Assembly: GCA_022821725.1 (NCBI GenBank)
Contig: JAJEDB010000014.1
Location: forward strand, 1 to 64,000
Direction: 5' to 3'
DNA from: Candidatus Poribacteria bacterium
GTDB lineage: Bacteria; Poribacteria; WGA-4E; WGA-3G
Length of the DNA: 64,000 nucleotides
The position numbers and the translations under genes were made by a program. Every line of letters begins with the position of its first letter. The stretch's first letter is position 1. Positions 18,964-27,275 of this stretch are shown here, piece after piece. The notes below the pieces were generated by a model, which worked only from the letters and a program-made list of their open reading frames with translations, did no database searches and had not been told where the DNA came from.

Positions 18964-19417
18964 CTTCAGGAATTTGTGATATTGGCTCACGGGTTTTGCT
19001 GCCGTGTGAGACGTTTGCGTCTCCAAGCGTTATATGTATCTGTATACACGTGTCAGGCAGTGCATCTGTCATCCGTTCTGCCCACTCAATGATGCAAATT
19101 CCATCGCCTTCTATATATTCGCTGAGTCCGAGTTCGGCGATCTCCTCGCTGTTTTCGAGACGGTACAGATCGATATGGTAGATCGGGAGTGTCCCCTTAT
19201 ACTCGTTAATCAGGATATAGGAGGGGCTATTCACAACCTCGCCTGGCGCGATGCCGACCCCGCGCGCAATACCTTGCGTCAAACAGGTTTTACCGGTGCC
19301 GAGGTCGCCGATGAGTGCGATGACATCTCCTTGCTTGAGCGTTTTGCCTAACCTTTCACCGAGCGCTTGCGTTTCTGCTGGGTTTTCTGTTTTAAATGTT
19401 TCGTTTCTATTTTCCAT
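18917..19417 (-). CDS. tsaE: tRNA t6A-modification ATPase TsaE
   Basis: A 166-residue P-loop ATPase needed, with TsaB and TsaD, for threonylcarbamoyl-adenosine formation on ANN-decoding tRNAs. Walker A is GDLGTGKTCLTQGIARG near residue 37. SPSYILINEY near 64, IYHIDLYRLE near 77 and ICIIEWAERM near 105 are family motifs. Its start codon is preceded by a minus-strand CCGCAAGG repeat that provides AAGG 12 bases upstream. The C-terminal tail overlaps the glycosyltransferase start. tsaB is 17 kb away. Confidence 0.92.
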   Translation of the reverse strand: MENRNETFKTENPAETQALGERLGKTLKQGDVIALIGDLGTGKTCLTQGIARGVGIAPGEVVNSPSYILINEYKGTLPIYHIDLYRLENSEEIAELGLSEYIEGDGICIIEWAERMTDALPDTCIQIHITLGDANVSHGSKTREPISQIPEDENIRHIEIQHPISR

Positions 19418-19419
19418 TC

Positions 19420-19592
19420 TTTTAATTTACCTTGCGGTTCGGTGAGGAAAGTTTGGATATTGACGTGCCTCTCCGTATAGCCGCACTCCACTTCGTTACG
19501 TGCTACGGTTTTGGTGTAATGTGTAGGAATAAGTTTTCCTTTTTTTAATTTACCTTGCGGTTCGATGCGGGAGGTTTGGATATTGACGTGCC
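19420..19592 (-). repeat. two direct copies of a ~50-base repeat containing CCGCAAGGTAAATTAAA
   Basis: Minus-strand copies at about 19420-19470 and 19541-19592. Each reads GGCACGTCAATATCCAAAC, a short variable part, then GAACCGCAAGGTAAATTAAA. The first copy lies immediately before the tsaE ATG. The second overlaps the last codons and TAA of the ABC ATPase gene. The similarity is longer than in the other copies of this element. Confidence 0.75.
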
Positions 19593-21194
19593 AGCGGCAC
19601 ATCGCAAAATGTCTTCTTGTGTCAGATTCTCGTTGATAAATTCACCCGTGATCTTACCCTCATGTAACACTATGACGCGATCGCTCATACCGAGGATTTC
19701 TGGGAGTTCGGAGGATACAAACACGATCGCGACACCCTCTTGCGCAAGTTTTGCCATCAGTGTGTGAATTTCCGCCTTCGCCCCGACATCAATCCCGCGT
19801 GTCGGTTCATCGAGAAATAACACCTTCGGATGCGTCATCAACCATTTGCCGAGAACGACTTTCTGTTGATTGCCGCCGCTGAGATGGTTCACAGGCACCT
19901 CAAGCGAAGTTGTCTTAATCTGAAGGGACTCTACGTAGTGTTCGCTTTTTTCAAATGCCGTGTTGTCATCAATTATCCCGTGTGATGTGATGTCTGACGA
20001 TGGACCGAGACTCGCAAGCGTCATGTTGCGGACGACATCTACGTCTAAAAGGAGCCCATAGCGTTTTCGATCCTCACTGACGAGTGCTATGCCGTGCTGT
20101 ATCGCCTCACGTGGGGCGTGAATTTTAATAGGGACACCCTCCATAACGATTTTTCCACGCCATCTCCCCTCGTAAACACCGAAAATCGTGCTAATCAATT
20201 CTGTCCGTCCCGCGCCCATTAAACCTGCAATGCCGAGGATTTCCCCGCGTCGCACCTCAAAATTGATGTTTTCAAGCTGCGGAGGTTCCGATGGGTAGGT
20301 GCTTAGGTTTTCCACCCGGAGTGCTACGTCGCCTCGGTTTGACCCGTTTTCATCAATAGCGGCAGTTCGTCGTTTTGGAAACAGAGCGGTTAACTCGCGT
20401 CCGACCATCTGTGAGATGAGTGTCTCTTCGGTGCATTCAGACGATTTAATGGATTGCGTTGCGACTGTTTTGCCGTCCCGTAGCACTGTCACCCGGTCAG
20501 CGATTTGAAAAATCTCCTTGAGTTTATGGGTGATATAGATACAGGCGACCCCCTTTTCTCGAAGTTGCGTCAGAATCTCGCGAAGGATATCTACTTCGCT
20601 TTCCGTCAAGGCAGCTGTTGGCTCGTCCAGCACGAGTAACAATGCACTTCCTGACGATTCACCGTTGGCTTGTAAGCTGCGTCGCTGTTCAATATGGGCT
20701 TGTAAGCTACGTCCTAAAGCCTTCGCGATTTCCACGAGTTGTTGTTGTCCGATACCGAGTTCATGGACAGGTTTATGGAGTGGAATCGCTAATCCAAACT
20801 GGGACAGGAGTTCGCCTGCCTCGTGATAGAGACGATGCTTGTTAATGGTCCCGAATTGGCACGGTTCCTTACCGAGATAAATATTCTCAGCGACCGTCAT
20901 CTCTGGAATAAGTGCCAATTCTTGATGGATGATAGCGATGCCCGCACGTTCTGCGTCGCGCACGGTATGGAACTGTTGCTCGTTTCCGTTGATATGCAAT
21001 TCCCCTTCGTAAGTTCCGTAGGGGTAAACACCCCCGAGAATCTTAATCAACGTCGATTTGCCCGCGCCGTTTTCCCCACACAGCGCATGAATTTCACCCG
21101 GACGCACCTCGAAAGAGACATCGTCTAAGGCACGCACGCCGGGGAAGTCTTTGGTAATTGATTGCATGTGGAGAAGTGGGGTTGTCACTTTCAT
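19545..21194 (-). CDS. sugar ABC transporter ATP-binding protein (RbsA/MglA type)
   Basis: A 549-residue tandem ATPase. Domain 1 has GENGAGKSTLIKILGG (Walker A), LGIGQQQLVEIAKAL (signature region) and LVLDEPTAALT (Walker B). Domain 2 has a degenerate P-loop region GIAGLMGAGRTELIS, then LSGGNQQKVVLGKWL and FLDEPTRGIDVG. Two oddities stand out. About 25 extra residues (GRSLQAHIEQRRSLQANGE) lie between the first signature and Walker B, encoded by a short DNA direct repeat. The last residues (SISKPPASNRKVN) are encoded by the dispersed repeat. No permease or binding protein is adjacent. The ATG at 21194 has GGAG upstream. Confidence 0.9.
   Translation of the reverse strand: MKVTTPLLHMQSITKDFPGVRALDDVSFEVRPGEIHALCGENGAGKSTLIKILGGVYPYGTYEGELHINGNEQQFHTVRDAERAGIAIIHQELALIPEMTVAENIYLGKEPCQFGTINKHRLYHEAGELLSQFGLAIPLHKPVHELGIGQQQLVEIAKALGRSLQAHIEQRRSLQANGESSGSALLLVLDEPTAALTESEVDILREILTQLREKGVACIYITHKLKEIFQIADRVTVLRDGKTVATQSIKSSECTEETLISQMVGRELTALFPKRRTAAIDENGSNRGDVALRVENLSTYPSEPPQLENINFEVRRGEILGIAGLMGAGRTELISTIFGVYEGRWRGKIVMEGVPIKIHAPREAIQHGIALVSEDRKRYGLLLDVDVVRNMTLASLGPSSDITSHGIIDDNTAFEKSEHYVESLQIKTTSLEVPVNHLSGGNQQKVVLGKWLMTHPKVLFLDEPTRGIDVGAKAEIHTLMAKLAQEGVAIVFVSSELPEILGMSDRVIVLHEGKITGEFINENLTQEDILRCAAGTSISKPPASNRKVN
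20671..20720. repeat. internal direct repeat in the ABC ATPase gene
   Basis: Two copies of about 17 bases, GGCTTGTAAGCTrCGTC, about 30 bases apart, lie inside the coding region. They create the duplicated RSLQA peptide in the inserted segment before Walker B. The insertion stays in frame. Confidence 0.65.
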
Positions 21195-21220
21195 CAATGC
21201 TCCGATGCTCGATTTATTTT

Positions 21221-21249
21221 ATTATAGCAGAATTTGCAGTGGTGGTCAA
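21221..21249 (-). promoter_or_regulatory. promoter of the sugar ABC ATPase gene
   Basis: On the minus strand: TTGACC (21249-21244), a 17-base spacer, TATAAT (21226-21221), about 27 bases before the ATG. Confidence 0.7.
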
Positions 21250-21299
21250 GTTTATGGCGTGAGGTCTTTTGAGCGAATTAAGTGTATTTTACATTTAAT

Positions 21300-21328
21300 T
21301 TGACGTATTAAAGCGGAGTCGTTATAAT
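21300..21328 (+). promoter_or_regulatory. promoter upstream of the lipoprotein gene
   Basis: TTGACG (21300-21305), a 17-base spacer, TATAAT (21323-21328). It leaves a leader of about 120 bases before the ATG at 21457. That leader ends in a CCGCCAAGGTATAATTAA variant of the dispersed element (21434-21455). Confidence 0.65.
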
Positions 21329-21456
21329 CTTTAAATCAAAGGGTAGCCTGCGACAATACGCAGAAATACCAGGCAAAAACACGCAAGCAGATATAAAGAA
21401 GGTGCGTCAAACATTCAAACTTACGTTATTCTCCCGCCAAGGTATAATTAAAAAAC

Positions 21457-22266
21457 ATGAAATTGTTTGCATTTTTATCTGCGTGTTTTGCCATTGCTAT
21501 CTTTGGAGGGTGTGCAAGATTTCATCCGAAAACCCACACCGTCGAACTTGGTGCCCTTACCGATATTGTCAACGATGTTGAAGTAAACGGCATCCACTCA
21601 AAATATAAGGGACAGAAGGTTACGATTACCGCGGCTGGCAGAATTTATCCGAGTGCTGATGGAGATCCACCAAAGTTAGAATTGTTTACACATCACAATA
21701 AAGTTCGTTTCTTCATCACCGACCCGGATGCTAAGTTTCTGCAACACTATTATTCAAATTACATGGAGAGCGATCTCGGACATATTCGCGGACATACAAC
21801 TTACACCTTCACACTTCTGATAAAAGACATTTCCGAAAACACAGCCACAGACGGAGACCGTTTCTTCACTATCTGGTCTGATGTCCCTGAACACACCGCG
21901 AAAGCGGATATCGAAGTTATCAACACGACGCTTGAACAGATTGTGGCGGGGGGTCAGAGGTATGTCGGAAAAACAGTGCGTCTTCACAATGAGACCGTTT
22001 CACTTAAGAGACTCAATGAACTGCTGGGCATCGGAGATGATGTGGACCCTGAATTGTTAAAAAATTACTCAGGGGCGATGACGCTGGACACGAATAATAG
22101 AAATGTGACGTTTTGGATTATTGATGATATGGCAGGGGATGGGCTTTTTCCTTCCAAACTGCAAAAATACGAGAATCATCAGATGTATACATTCACACTC
22201 TACGTTGAAAGCATCGTAACAGATGGCGTACAGGTCGAAATCACTACGGGCATTGCAGATGATTAA
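21457..22266 (+). CDS. lipoprotein with two repeated OB-like domains
   Basis: A 269-residue protein. The signal peptide ends in a lipobox, IAIFGGC, so Cys19 should be lipidated. The rest looks like an internal duplication. In each half, a segment about a ligand or hydrolysis (DIVNDVEVNGIHSKYKGQKV; EQIVAGGQRYVGKTV) is followed by a strand-rich part (KVRFFITDPD; NVTFWIIDD) and then YTFTLLIKDI or YTFTLYVESI. The pattern resembles tRNA_anti/OB-fold-like modules. The function is unknown. The dispersed AAGGTATAATT element lies just before the ATG. Confidence 0.7.
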   Translation: MKLFAFLSACFAIAIFGGCARFHPKTHTVELGALTDIVNDVEVNGIHSKYKGQKVTITAAGRIYPSADGDPPKLELFTHHNKVRFFITDPDAKFLQHYYSNYMESDLGHIRGHTTYTFTLLIKDISENTATDGDRFFTIWSDVPEHTAKADIEVINTTLEQIVAGGQRYVGKTVRLHNETVSLKRLNELLGIGDDVDPELLKNYSGAMTLDTNNRNVTFWIIDDMAGDGLFPSKLQKYENHQMYTFTLYVESIVTDGVQVEITTGIADD

Positions 22267-22284
22267 CGAAGGCGCATTTTTTCT

Positions 22285-22313
22285 TTGATATATATCTAAA
22301 GATATGTTATACT
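22285..22313 (+). promoter_or_regulatory. promoter with operator-like repeats for the annealing-protein gene
   Basis: TTGATA (22285-22290), a 17-base spacer, TATACT (22308-22313). The spacer contains the palindrome ATATCTAAAGATAT. Two direct TATTTAGAAATC copies (22321-22332, 22338-22349) lie between the promoter and the GGAGG. This arrangement suggests a controlled promoter. Confidence 0.65.
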
Positions 22314-22360
22314 AATTATATATTTAGAAATCTGGTGTATTTAGAAATCGGAGGATTATT

Positions 22361-23206
22361 ATGGCTGAAGAAAAAAAGGACGAAATGGTACCCGTTACCG
22401 CTGAATATGAAGTCGTCGATCAGGTAGATGATCAGGCGATCATTGAGTTGATGACCGGACAGACAATTCAAGATTACGTCTATTCCTTCAAACAGGGGGG
22501 ACGGACTGTTGAAGGGTTGACCTTAGCCGGTATTAACGAAGCCGCAAATCGCCGGGGCGGTATCCAGATTGAAGAGATCGATTATGAGGAACGCGAGCAT
22601 TCTTGGATTGCTACTGCCAAAGCGGTCGATACAATCACGGGTTCGTCTCGTTACGGTGCGTATGAGCAACTGAAGATGGCTGGCGGACGCGCCGATCCGT
22701 TCGCGTTCACCAAAGCGATTCATAAAGCGCAACGCAACGCAATTAAACAGTTGATCCCTGTGCCGGTCATCCGCGAGGTTCTGAATTTCTACCTGAACCG
22801 AAAAACAGGGGGCGGCAATACGACGCAACGACCGCAGTTACAACAGGGCGGTGGAAATATTGCTAACGCCCAAAAAGCGGCTTTCGCTATCGCGAACAAT
22901 CTGGCGGGACCTCTTGAAGGGAAAGGCATCGGTAAGGCAGATCTCTGGAACTACATCAAACGTAAATATGGTGTGGAATCTCGGAACGATATGACCGAGA
23001 TGCAGTGGACGCAGCTTTCTGCTGAACTGAAAGCCGCGGAAACCTCACCACAGTTGTTAAATGAACTCTGTGAACGTGTAAAGCAACTAACAACCGCTGC
23101 GCAGGAGAGTGAAGTCCCTGAACCGGAGGAATCCGCGAATCAAGAGACCGCATCTCCCGATGGCGCCCCGGCAGAAAATACACAAGCCCAAGAATCACCG
23201 TTTTAG
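22361..23206 (+). CDS. putative single-strand annealing (Rad52-like) DNA-binding protein
   Basis: A 281-residue protein. The N-terminal half (GGRTVEGLTLAGINEAANR, SWIATAKAVDTITGSSRYG, FAFTKAIHKAQRNAIKQLIP) resembles phage or archaeal proteins with a beta-sheet plus long helix, where the KAQRNAI-type helix is typical of annealing proteins. This is my inference, not a firm family match. The middle is a helical domain (GKADLWNYIKRKYGV). The C-terminus is a disordered acidic tail rich in Glu, Pro and Ala that ends in ESPF, like the DIPF tip of SSB proteins. GGAGG lies seven bases before the ATG. The gene stands alone between its own promoter and terminator. Confidence 0.5.
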   Translation: MAEEKKDEMVPVTAEYEVVDQVDDQAIIELMTGQTIQDYVYSFKQGGRTVEGLTLAGINEAANRRGGIQIEEIDYEEREHSWIATAKAVDTITGSSRYGAYEQLKMAGGRADPFAFTKAIHKAQRNAIKQLIPVPVIREVLNFYLNRKTGGGNTTQRPQLQQGGGNIANAQKAAFAIANNLAGPLEGKGIGKADLWNYIKRKYGVESRNDMTEMQWTQLSAELKAAETSPQLLNELCERVKQLTTAAQESEVPEPEESANQETASPDGAPAENTQAQESPF

Positions 23207-23220
23207 TTTATTGGTTATAA

Positions 23221-23270
23221 GCCCCGCTGTTAGTAGGGTTTTGAACCATACCAACAGCGGAGCGTTTTTA
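23221..23270 (+). terminator. rho-independent terminator
   Basis: An 11-base stem, GCcCCGCTGTT pairing with AACAGCGGAGC (one mismatch), encloses a loop with a further GGTTttgAACC hairpin, followed by GTTTTTATTT. It ends the annealing-protein transcript. Confidence 0.8.
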
Positions 23271-23287
23271 TTTCGGCACGATTTTTG

Positions 23288-23316
23288 TTGACCTCGTAGC
23301 AAAGTTCTTGTAGAAT
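23288..23316 (+). promoter_or_regulatory. promoter for the GT-C-like/LamG operon
   Basis: TTGACC (23288-23293), a 17-base spacer, TAGAAT (23311-23316), about 55 bases before the ATG at 23372. Confidence 0.6.
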
Positions 23317-23371
23317 AGCAACATTGCGGTTCTGTTCATGCGAAAGACGATTGTTCAAGAGGGAGGTAATT

Positions 23372-25483
23372 ATGCAGGCGCGTCGGTTATCTATCCCGCA
23401 CATTGTCGTGATTGTGCTTTTGGTGATACATATCTTGCCGACCTGGCTATTCAAGTATACTGGGACCCAAGATGGACCCGCCCATGTCCACAACGCTCAC
23501 GTCTTAAAGGTATATCACAACCACGAAAACTACATCCTGCGGGAAGTTTACGAACGCAACCCGACGCTTTTTCCGAATTGGACATCCCATGTCTTCATGG
23601 CAGCACTCATGTATATCTTTCCGCCCCTCGTATGCGAAAAGATATTCTTTAGTCTCTGTATAGGACTCCTCCCACTTTCTCTCCTGTATCTCCTCAACGG
23701 TATTCAAAAAAGCAAGGCGCTTTTCTGCCTCGTCGGTTTCAGTTTTGCCTATAACTATTTGCTGCACATGGGATTCTATAACTTCGCCTTGAGCGTATCG
23801 CTCTTTTTCTTGGCGCTCGGTTCTTGGTGGCGATGTGAAGATAAACTCAGTCCAAAAGCCTTTGTCACGGTCTATGTATGGCTCACGGTCGTTTACCTCA
23901 CCCACTTTCAATCCTATGCCCTGCTTACAGTGTCAATAACGTTCTTAGGCGTATTCCTCTATATTTATGAAGCGTTAGAATCTCAGCGTGTGCGCTGGAT
24001 TGGGCAGCTAAAATCCATCTTGCTCTTTTTGGGGGCTATGCTCCCGGCTTATGTTATCCTACTGACCTACTATCTCGTGAAACGGGAAGGCGGTGGTTTC
24101 CATAGGAGTTTTGAGGGATTGATGAAGTACTTTCTCTCTATCGGTTCGATTGTCTCCTTTCGGGATACCCACACGCTCATAGGCAACCTACTCCTCATCG
24201 TGCTGGGGATCGCCTTTCTGCTCACCGTCATCGACAGAATCCGCAAAGTCTACGCGCGCAGTGCCGCGTCGACCTCGGAAAACATGGGGTATGGAGGCAT
24301 CACCTCCATCGTGGCTCGGACAGACGCGTTTTTACTGATTGCCCTGATACTCACGTTCCTCTATTTCAAATCTCCGTGGAGTTTGCGCTCTGGTGGCATG
24401 TGGATCAGCGACCGGATACATATCTACATTCTACTTGCCCTCCTTCCATTCTTTAGTTTTAACCTTCATAGGTTCGTTGACTATGCCTTTAGTGGTGTCC
24501 TGATTGTTTTAGCGTTATGGCATCTCGGCTATTACGTTCAAACTTACTATCTGTTGGACAGAGATGCTCAAGAGGCACTTTCATCAGCGGAGATGATAGA
24601 ACCGCACACGGTCCTTGCGAGTCGTCCGGGATCGTGGGGCGGCACGCCTGATTCGGCGAAATGGGATTTCAAATACATTCTCCCCTTTGAGCATATAGAG
24701 GGGTATCTGGCGTTGGGGAACGGTGTTGCCTATCTTCAGAACTATGAACCCAACACCGATCACTTTCCCTTACGCTACAAAAACAAGGAGGTGCCGATAG
24801 ACTATGTGCTCGTCTGGCGCACAGAGTATGATAACGTTGAAGATCTCGCTCAAGATTATGAAGTCATCCATTCAACCAACTTTAATCGGCTTTACCGGCG
24901 TAAGAGAGTCGCACCGGATGCCCAATTATGGGACGACACCACAACAACGATCACATTCGATCTGCAACCGATAGATGGAGAGGGAATTCCAGCACACATC
25001 CCTATATACAAGGACACTCCCTATACAGATGGGCTTTACGGTTGGATATCGAAATCTGTTCAGGATGAATTTAAAACCGGCGGCGGTGGTTTTGAACTCA
25101 AATATTGGCACACTGAAAACACGAAATCTGCACGGGACATACGCGATGTCTTGGCAGTCGGTGAACCGAATCTTCCTTTGTATCAAGATAGGCTTTGGGG
25201 TGAAGAAGATGGTATTTTCAGAATAGCACTCCCCAATGGCACGTATGAGATAAGCTGCTATTTCCACGCGGGCGTTGTTGCCCCTGTGGATATTAACCTG
25301 ATTGCGAATGGTGAGAAGAAATTCCAAAAACTGCGTCTTGATTCAGCAGATGAATCTGCGGAAATGCGATATACTGTTACGATCACTGATGAGCATCTAA
25401 CCCAAGTAATTTATGCACGGAAAAAGCGTTGGGTATGGAACGGGTTTACGGTTACACGACTTTCAAAAGGAGAGGGAAAATGA
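23372..25483 (+). CDS. GT-C-like polytopic membrane protein with C-terminal soluble domain
   Basis: A 703-residue protein. Residues 1-400 hold about 11 membrane helices, beginning PHIVVIVLLVIHILPTWLF. A loop after helix 1 (TGTQDGPAHVHNAH) contains acidic and His residues in the position of GT-C catalytic loops. The last 200 residues are soluble and strand-rich (IFRIALPNGTYEISCYFHAG), like a malectin or carbohydrate-binding module. This suggests envelope glycan work, though no family name is certain. The ATG at 23372 has GGGAGG upstream and is preferred over an in-frame start 16 codons earlier. It overlaps the LamG gene by ATGA. Confidence 0.65.
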   Translation: MQARRLSIPHIVVIVLLVIHILPTWLFKYTGTQDGPAHVHNAHVLKVYHNHENYILREVYERNPTLFPNWTSHVFMAALMYIFPPLVCEKIFFSLCIGLLPLSLLYLLNGIQKSKALFCLVGFSFAYNYLLHMGFYNFALSVSLFFLALGSWWRCEDKLSPKAFVTVYVWLTVVYLTHFQSYALLTVSITFLGVFLYIYEALESQRVRWIGQLKSILLFLGAMLPAYVILLTYYLVKREGGGFHRSFEGLMKYFLSIGSIVSFRDTHTLIGNLLLIVLGIAFLLTVIDRIRKVYARSAASTSENMGYGGITSIVARTDAFLLIALILTFLYFKSPWSLRSGGMWISDRIHIYILLALLPFFSFNLHRFVDYAFSGVLIVLALWHLGYYVQTYYLLDRDAQEALSSAEMIEPHTVLASRPGSWGGTPDSAKWDFKYILPFEHIEGYLALGNGVAYLQNYEPNTDHFPLRYKNKEVPIDYVLVWRTEYDNVEDLAQDYEVIHSTNFNRLYRRKRVAPDAQLWDDTTTTITFDLQPIDGEGIPAHIPIYKDTPYTDGLYGWISKSVQDEFKTGGGGFELKYWHTENTKSARDIRDVLAVGEPNLPLYQDRLWGEEDGIFRIALPNGTYEISCYFHAGVVAPVDINLIANGEKKFQKLRLDSADESAEMRYTVTITDEHLTQVIYARKKRWVWNGFTVTRLSKGEGK

Positions 25484-26292
25484 AAGTTAATGTGATGAAT
25501 TGGCTATACGTGATTCTTGTAGGGATGCTACTTGCCTCAGGGACGATGGGTTATGCTGAAATAGACTTAGGCACTTTGGCAGGCGCGTGGCTTTTTGATG
25601 AAGGTAAAGGCAAGACGGTAAAAGATCATTCGGGGAACGGCAATGATGGAACAATCGAGGGGGACCCAGAATGGGTAGATAGTGATCTCGGTCCAGCCCT
25701 CAAATTTGATGGTAAGGACGACTATCTTGAGATTCCGCACAGTGATACCGTCAACGTTGGGGAGAATGATTTTACGTTAGTGGCATGGTTGAATCCGGCT
25801 TTACCTGGCGATGGAAAAGGTATCATTTCCAAAGGGGCGTGGTGCTGGAATGGCGGCTGGATTCTCGATATCGGTGATACGGGTCCTGGTGCGATCCGCT
25901 TGGAAACCTCAGCAAACGGCTCAGATAACGGAAGTATTATCAGTCCCGCAGGAACGATGGAGGTTGACACGTGGCAGTTTGTGGCTGCAGTCGTCACACG
26001 CGATGCCGATTCCTTTATCTACAGGGACGGCGAGGAAGTTGCTGTGAAGGTCATCAAGGGAAATGACTTGACACAGGAGGCGTATCCGCTGCTCATGGGG
26101 TGTCTGTTAGAGTGTAATAAACTCCCCGGCGGCTTTTTTGCGGTTTCGATTACGCACGTCGCTCTTTTTAACGGTATTGCGCTTACCTTTGAAGAGACAG
26201 AGATGATTCGGGAACAGGGACTGGCTACAATATTGCCAGTTTCTCCGAAAGCCAAGCTCGCTACCACGTGGGGTAAACTTAAGAGGATGTAG
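25480..26292 (+). CDS. secreted LamG (concanavalin-like) domain protein
   Basis: A 270-residue exported protein. The signal peptide runs MNWLYVILVGMLLASGTMGYA. A Laminin_G_3 domain follows: AGAWLFDEGKGKTVKDHSG, LKFDGKDDYLEIPHSD, FTLVAWLNPA and FFAVSITHVALFNGI. It probably binds carbohydrate or matrix outside the cell. The C-terminus is KLATTWGKLKRM, almost the same as in the LamG protein at 37746. GGAGAGGG precedes the ATG, which overlaps the previous stop (ATGA). The open frame extends 17 codons further upstream but without a better start. Confidence 0.82.
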   Translation: MKVNVMNWLYVILVGMLLASGTMGYAEIDLGTLAGAWLFDEGKGKTVKDHSGNGNDGTIEGDPEWVDSDLGPALKFDGKDDYLEIPHSDTVNVGENDFTLVAWLNPALPGDGKGIISKGAWCWNGGWILDIGDTGPGAIRLETSANGSDNGSIISPAGTMEVDTWQFVAAVVTRDADSFIYRDGEEVAVKVIKGNDLTQEAYPLLMGCLLECNKLPGGFFAVSITHVALFNGIALTFEETEMIREQGLATILPVSPKAKLATTWGKLKRM

Positions 26293-26310
26293 GCAAAACA
26301 CCTGTCTTAC

Positions 26311-27198
26311 TTAGCAATTGCGCAGATACTCTCGGCTCCGCAGGGCATCTTGCAGAGAATGCGCAGTCGGCGTGTTTTCAAGGAGTAGATCGCCGGTATA
26401 GTCTTGCGTTTTCAAGCATTCGGCAATGGCTCGAAAGTCGACAAAGCCGTCACCGACTTCTGAGAGCACACCGTCTTCGGTTTTCTGCTTGAAATGGACC
26501 GAGGTGAGATCCGTCATTTTAACAGCACCCCAGAATTCGTCAGGAGGGTTCACCGTTGTCCCGTCAGCACGGTATGTGTTTGTTTCGTCGTAAGTGAGTT
26601 TGGCACCGCCCGCGACGGCTAACTTCAAGGTCAATGTAGCGGTTTGTCGGGCGTTCTCCACAGCAAAAACCATCGGAAAATCCGGTAAAAGGGCATCATA
26701 TCGCTTCAGGTTGGCGATAGCAGCGGATGCGTCAATGTCTCCTTCGGTGTCGAGATCGACGAGTCGGAGCCGCGGTTGTGCCGGGCAGAGGAGGTATGCC
26801 AACTTCTTTGCCTTAACAATCTGCTGTGTGTCTGCTTCACTGTCCTTTGGAGATGACAGCCACGGATGGGACATGGCATAACTCAAGGTAAGTCCAGATG
26901 CTTTTTCAATGAACGCTGCAATCTCCGTGAAGAGTGTGGTATGTTTCGTTTCGTAGGGTTGTTTTTCCCAGACGGCATCACAGATAGTTTTGTATTCCGC
27001 ATCCGTGTAGTCAGCCATCGCGGATTCGAGCTGTTCAATGCGTTCCCCAAATTCAGAGTTGCGCAGGTAATCGCCTTCGCGAACCTCCATATCCTTAAAT
27101 CCGTTCGCGCTGAATTCTACCATGAGTTCATCGAAGCGTGCACCGCTTTCCATCTCTGCAGACCAGATATTAGTTACGATTCCGAGTTTTTCAAACAT
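26311..27198 (-). CDS. sugar-phosphate isomerase/epimerase-like TIM-barrel protein
   Basis: A 295-residue TIM-barrel protein of the AP_endonuc_2 superfamily. KDMEVREGDYL near residue 34 gives the first-strand Glu. VFAVENARQT near 180 carries a likely metal Glu, LTYDETNTY near 207 an Asp, VHFKQKTEDG near 238 a His, and DLLLENTPT near 275 the last Glu. This spacing of acidic residues fits the family metal site. The substrate is unknown. It is transcribed away from tenA. TTGCAA and TATAAT with a 16-base spacer can be read in the shared upstream region. Confidence 0.75.
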   Translation of the reverse strand: MFEKLGIVTNIWSAEMESGARFDELMVEFSANGFKDMEVREGDYLRNSEFGERIEQLESAMADYTDAEYKTICDAVWEKQPYETKHTTLFTEIAAFIEKASGLTLSYAMSHPWLSSPKDSEADTQQIVKAKKLAYLLCPAQPRLRLVDLDTEGDIDASAAIANLKRYDALLPDFPMVFAVENARQTATLTLKLAVAGGAKLTYDETNTYRADGTTVNPPDEFWGAVKMTDLTSVHFKQKTEDGVLSEVGDGFVDFRAIAECLKTQDYTGDLLLENTPTAHSLQDALRSREYLRNC

Positions 27199-27275
27199 TT
27201 TGACATCCTTTCGTTATTCGCGTATGATATACAACGCAGATTATAGCATATTTTTAAGGAGTTGCAACAAAGACT

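Noticed and set aside
19348..19602. 84-codon minus-strand ORF
   Set aside because: Its peptide just repeats the translated dispersed repeat twice (NIQT..EPQGKLK) and overlaps tsaE and the ABC gene.
21329..21456. Riboswitch in the leader of the lipoprotein gene
   Set aside because: The 120-base leader has no recognisable aptamer core, and I could not fold a convincing structure by eye.
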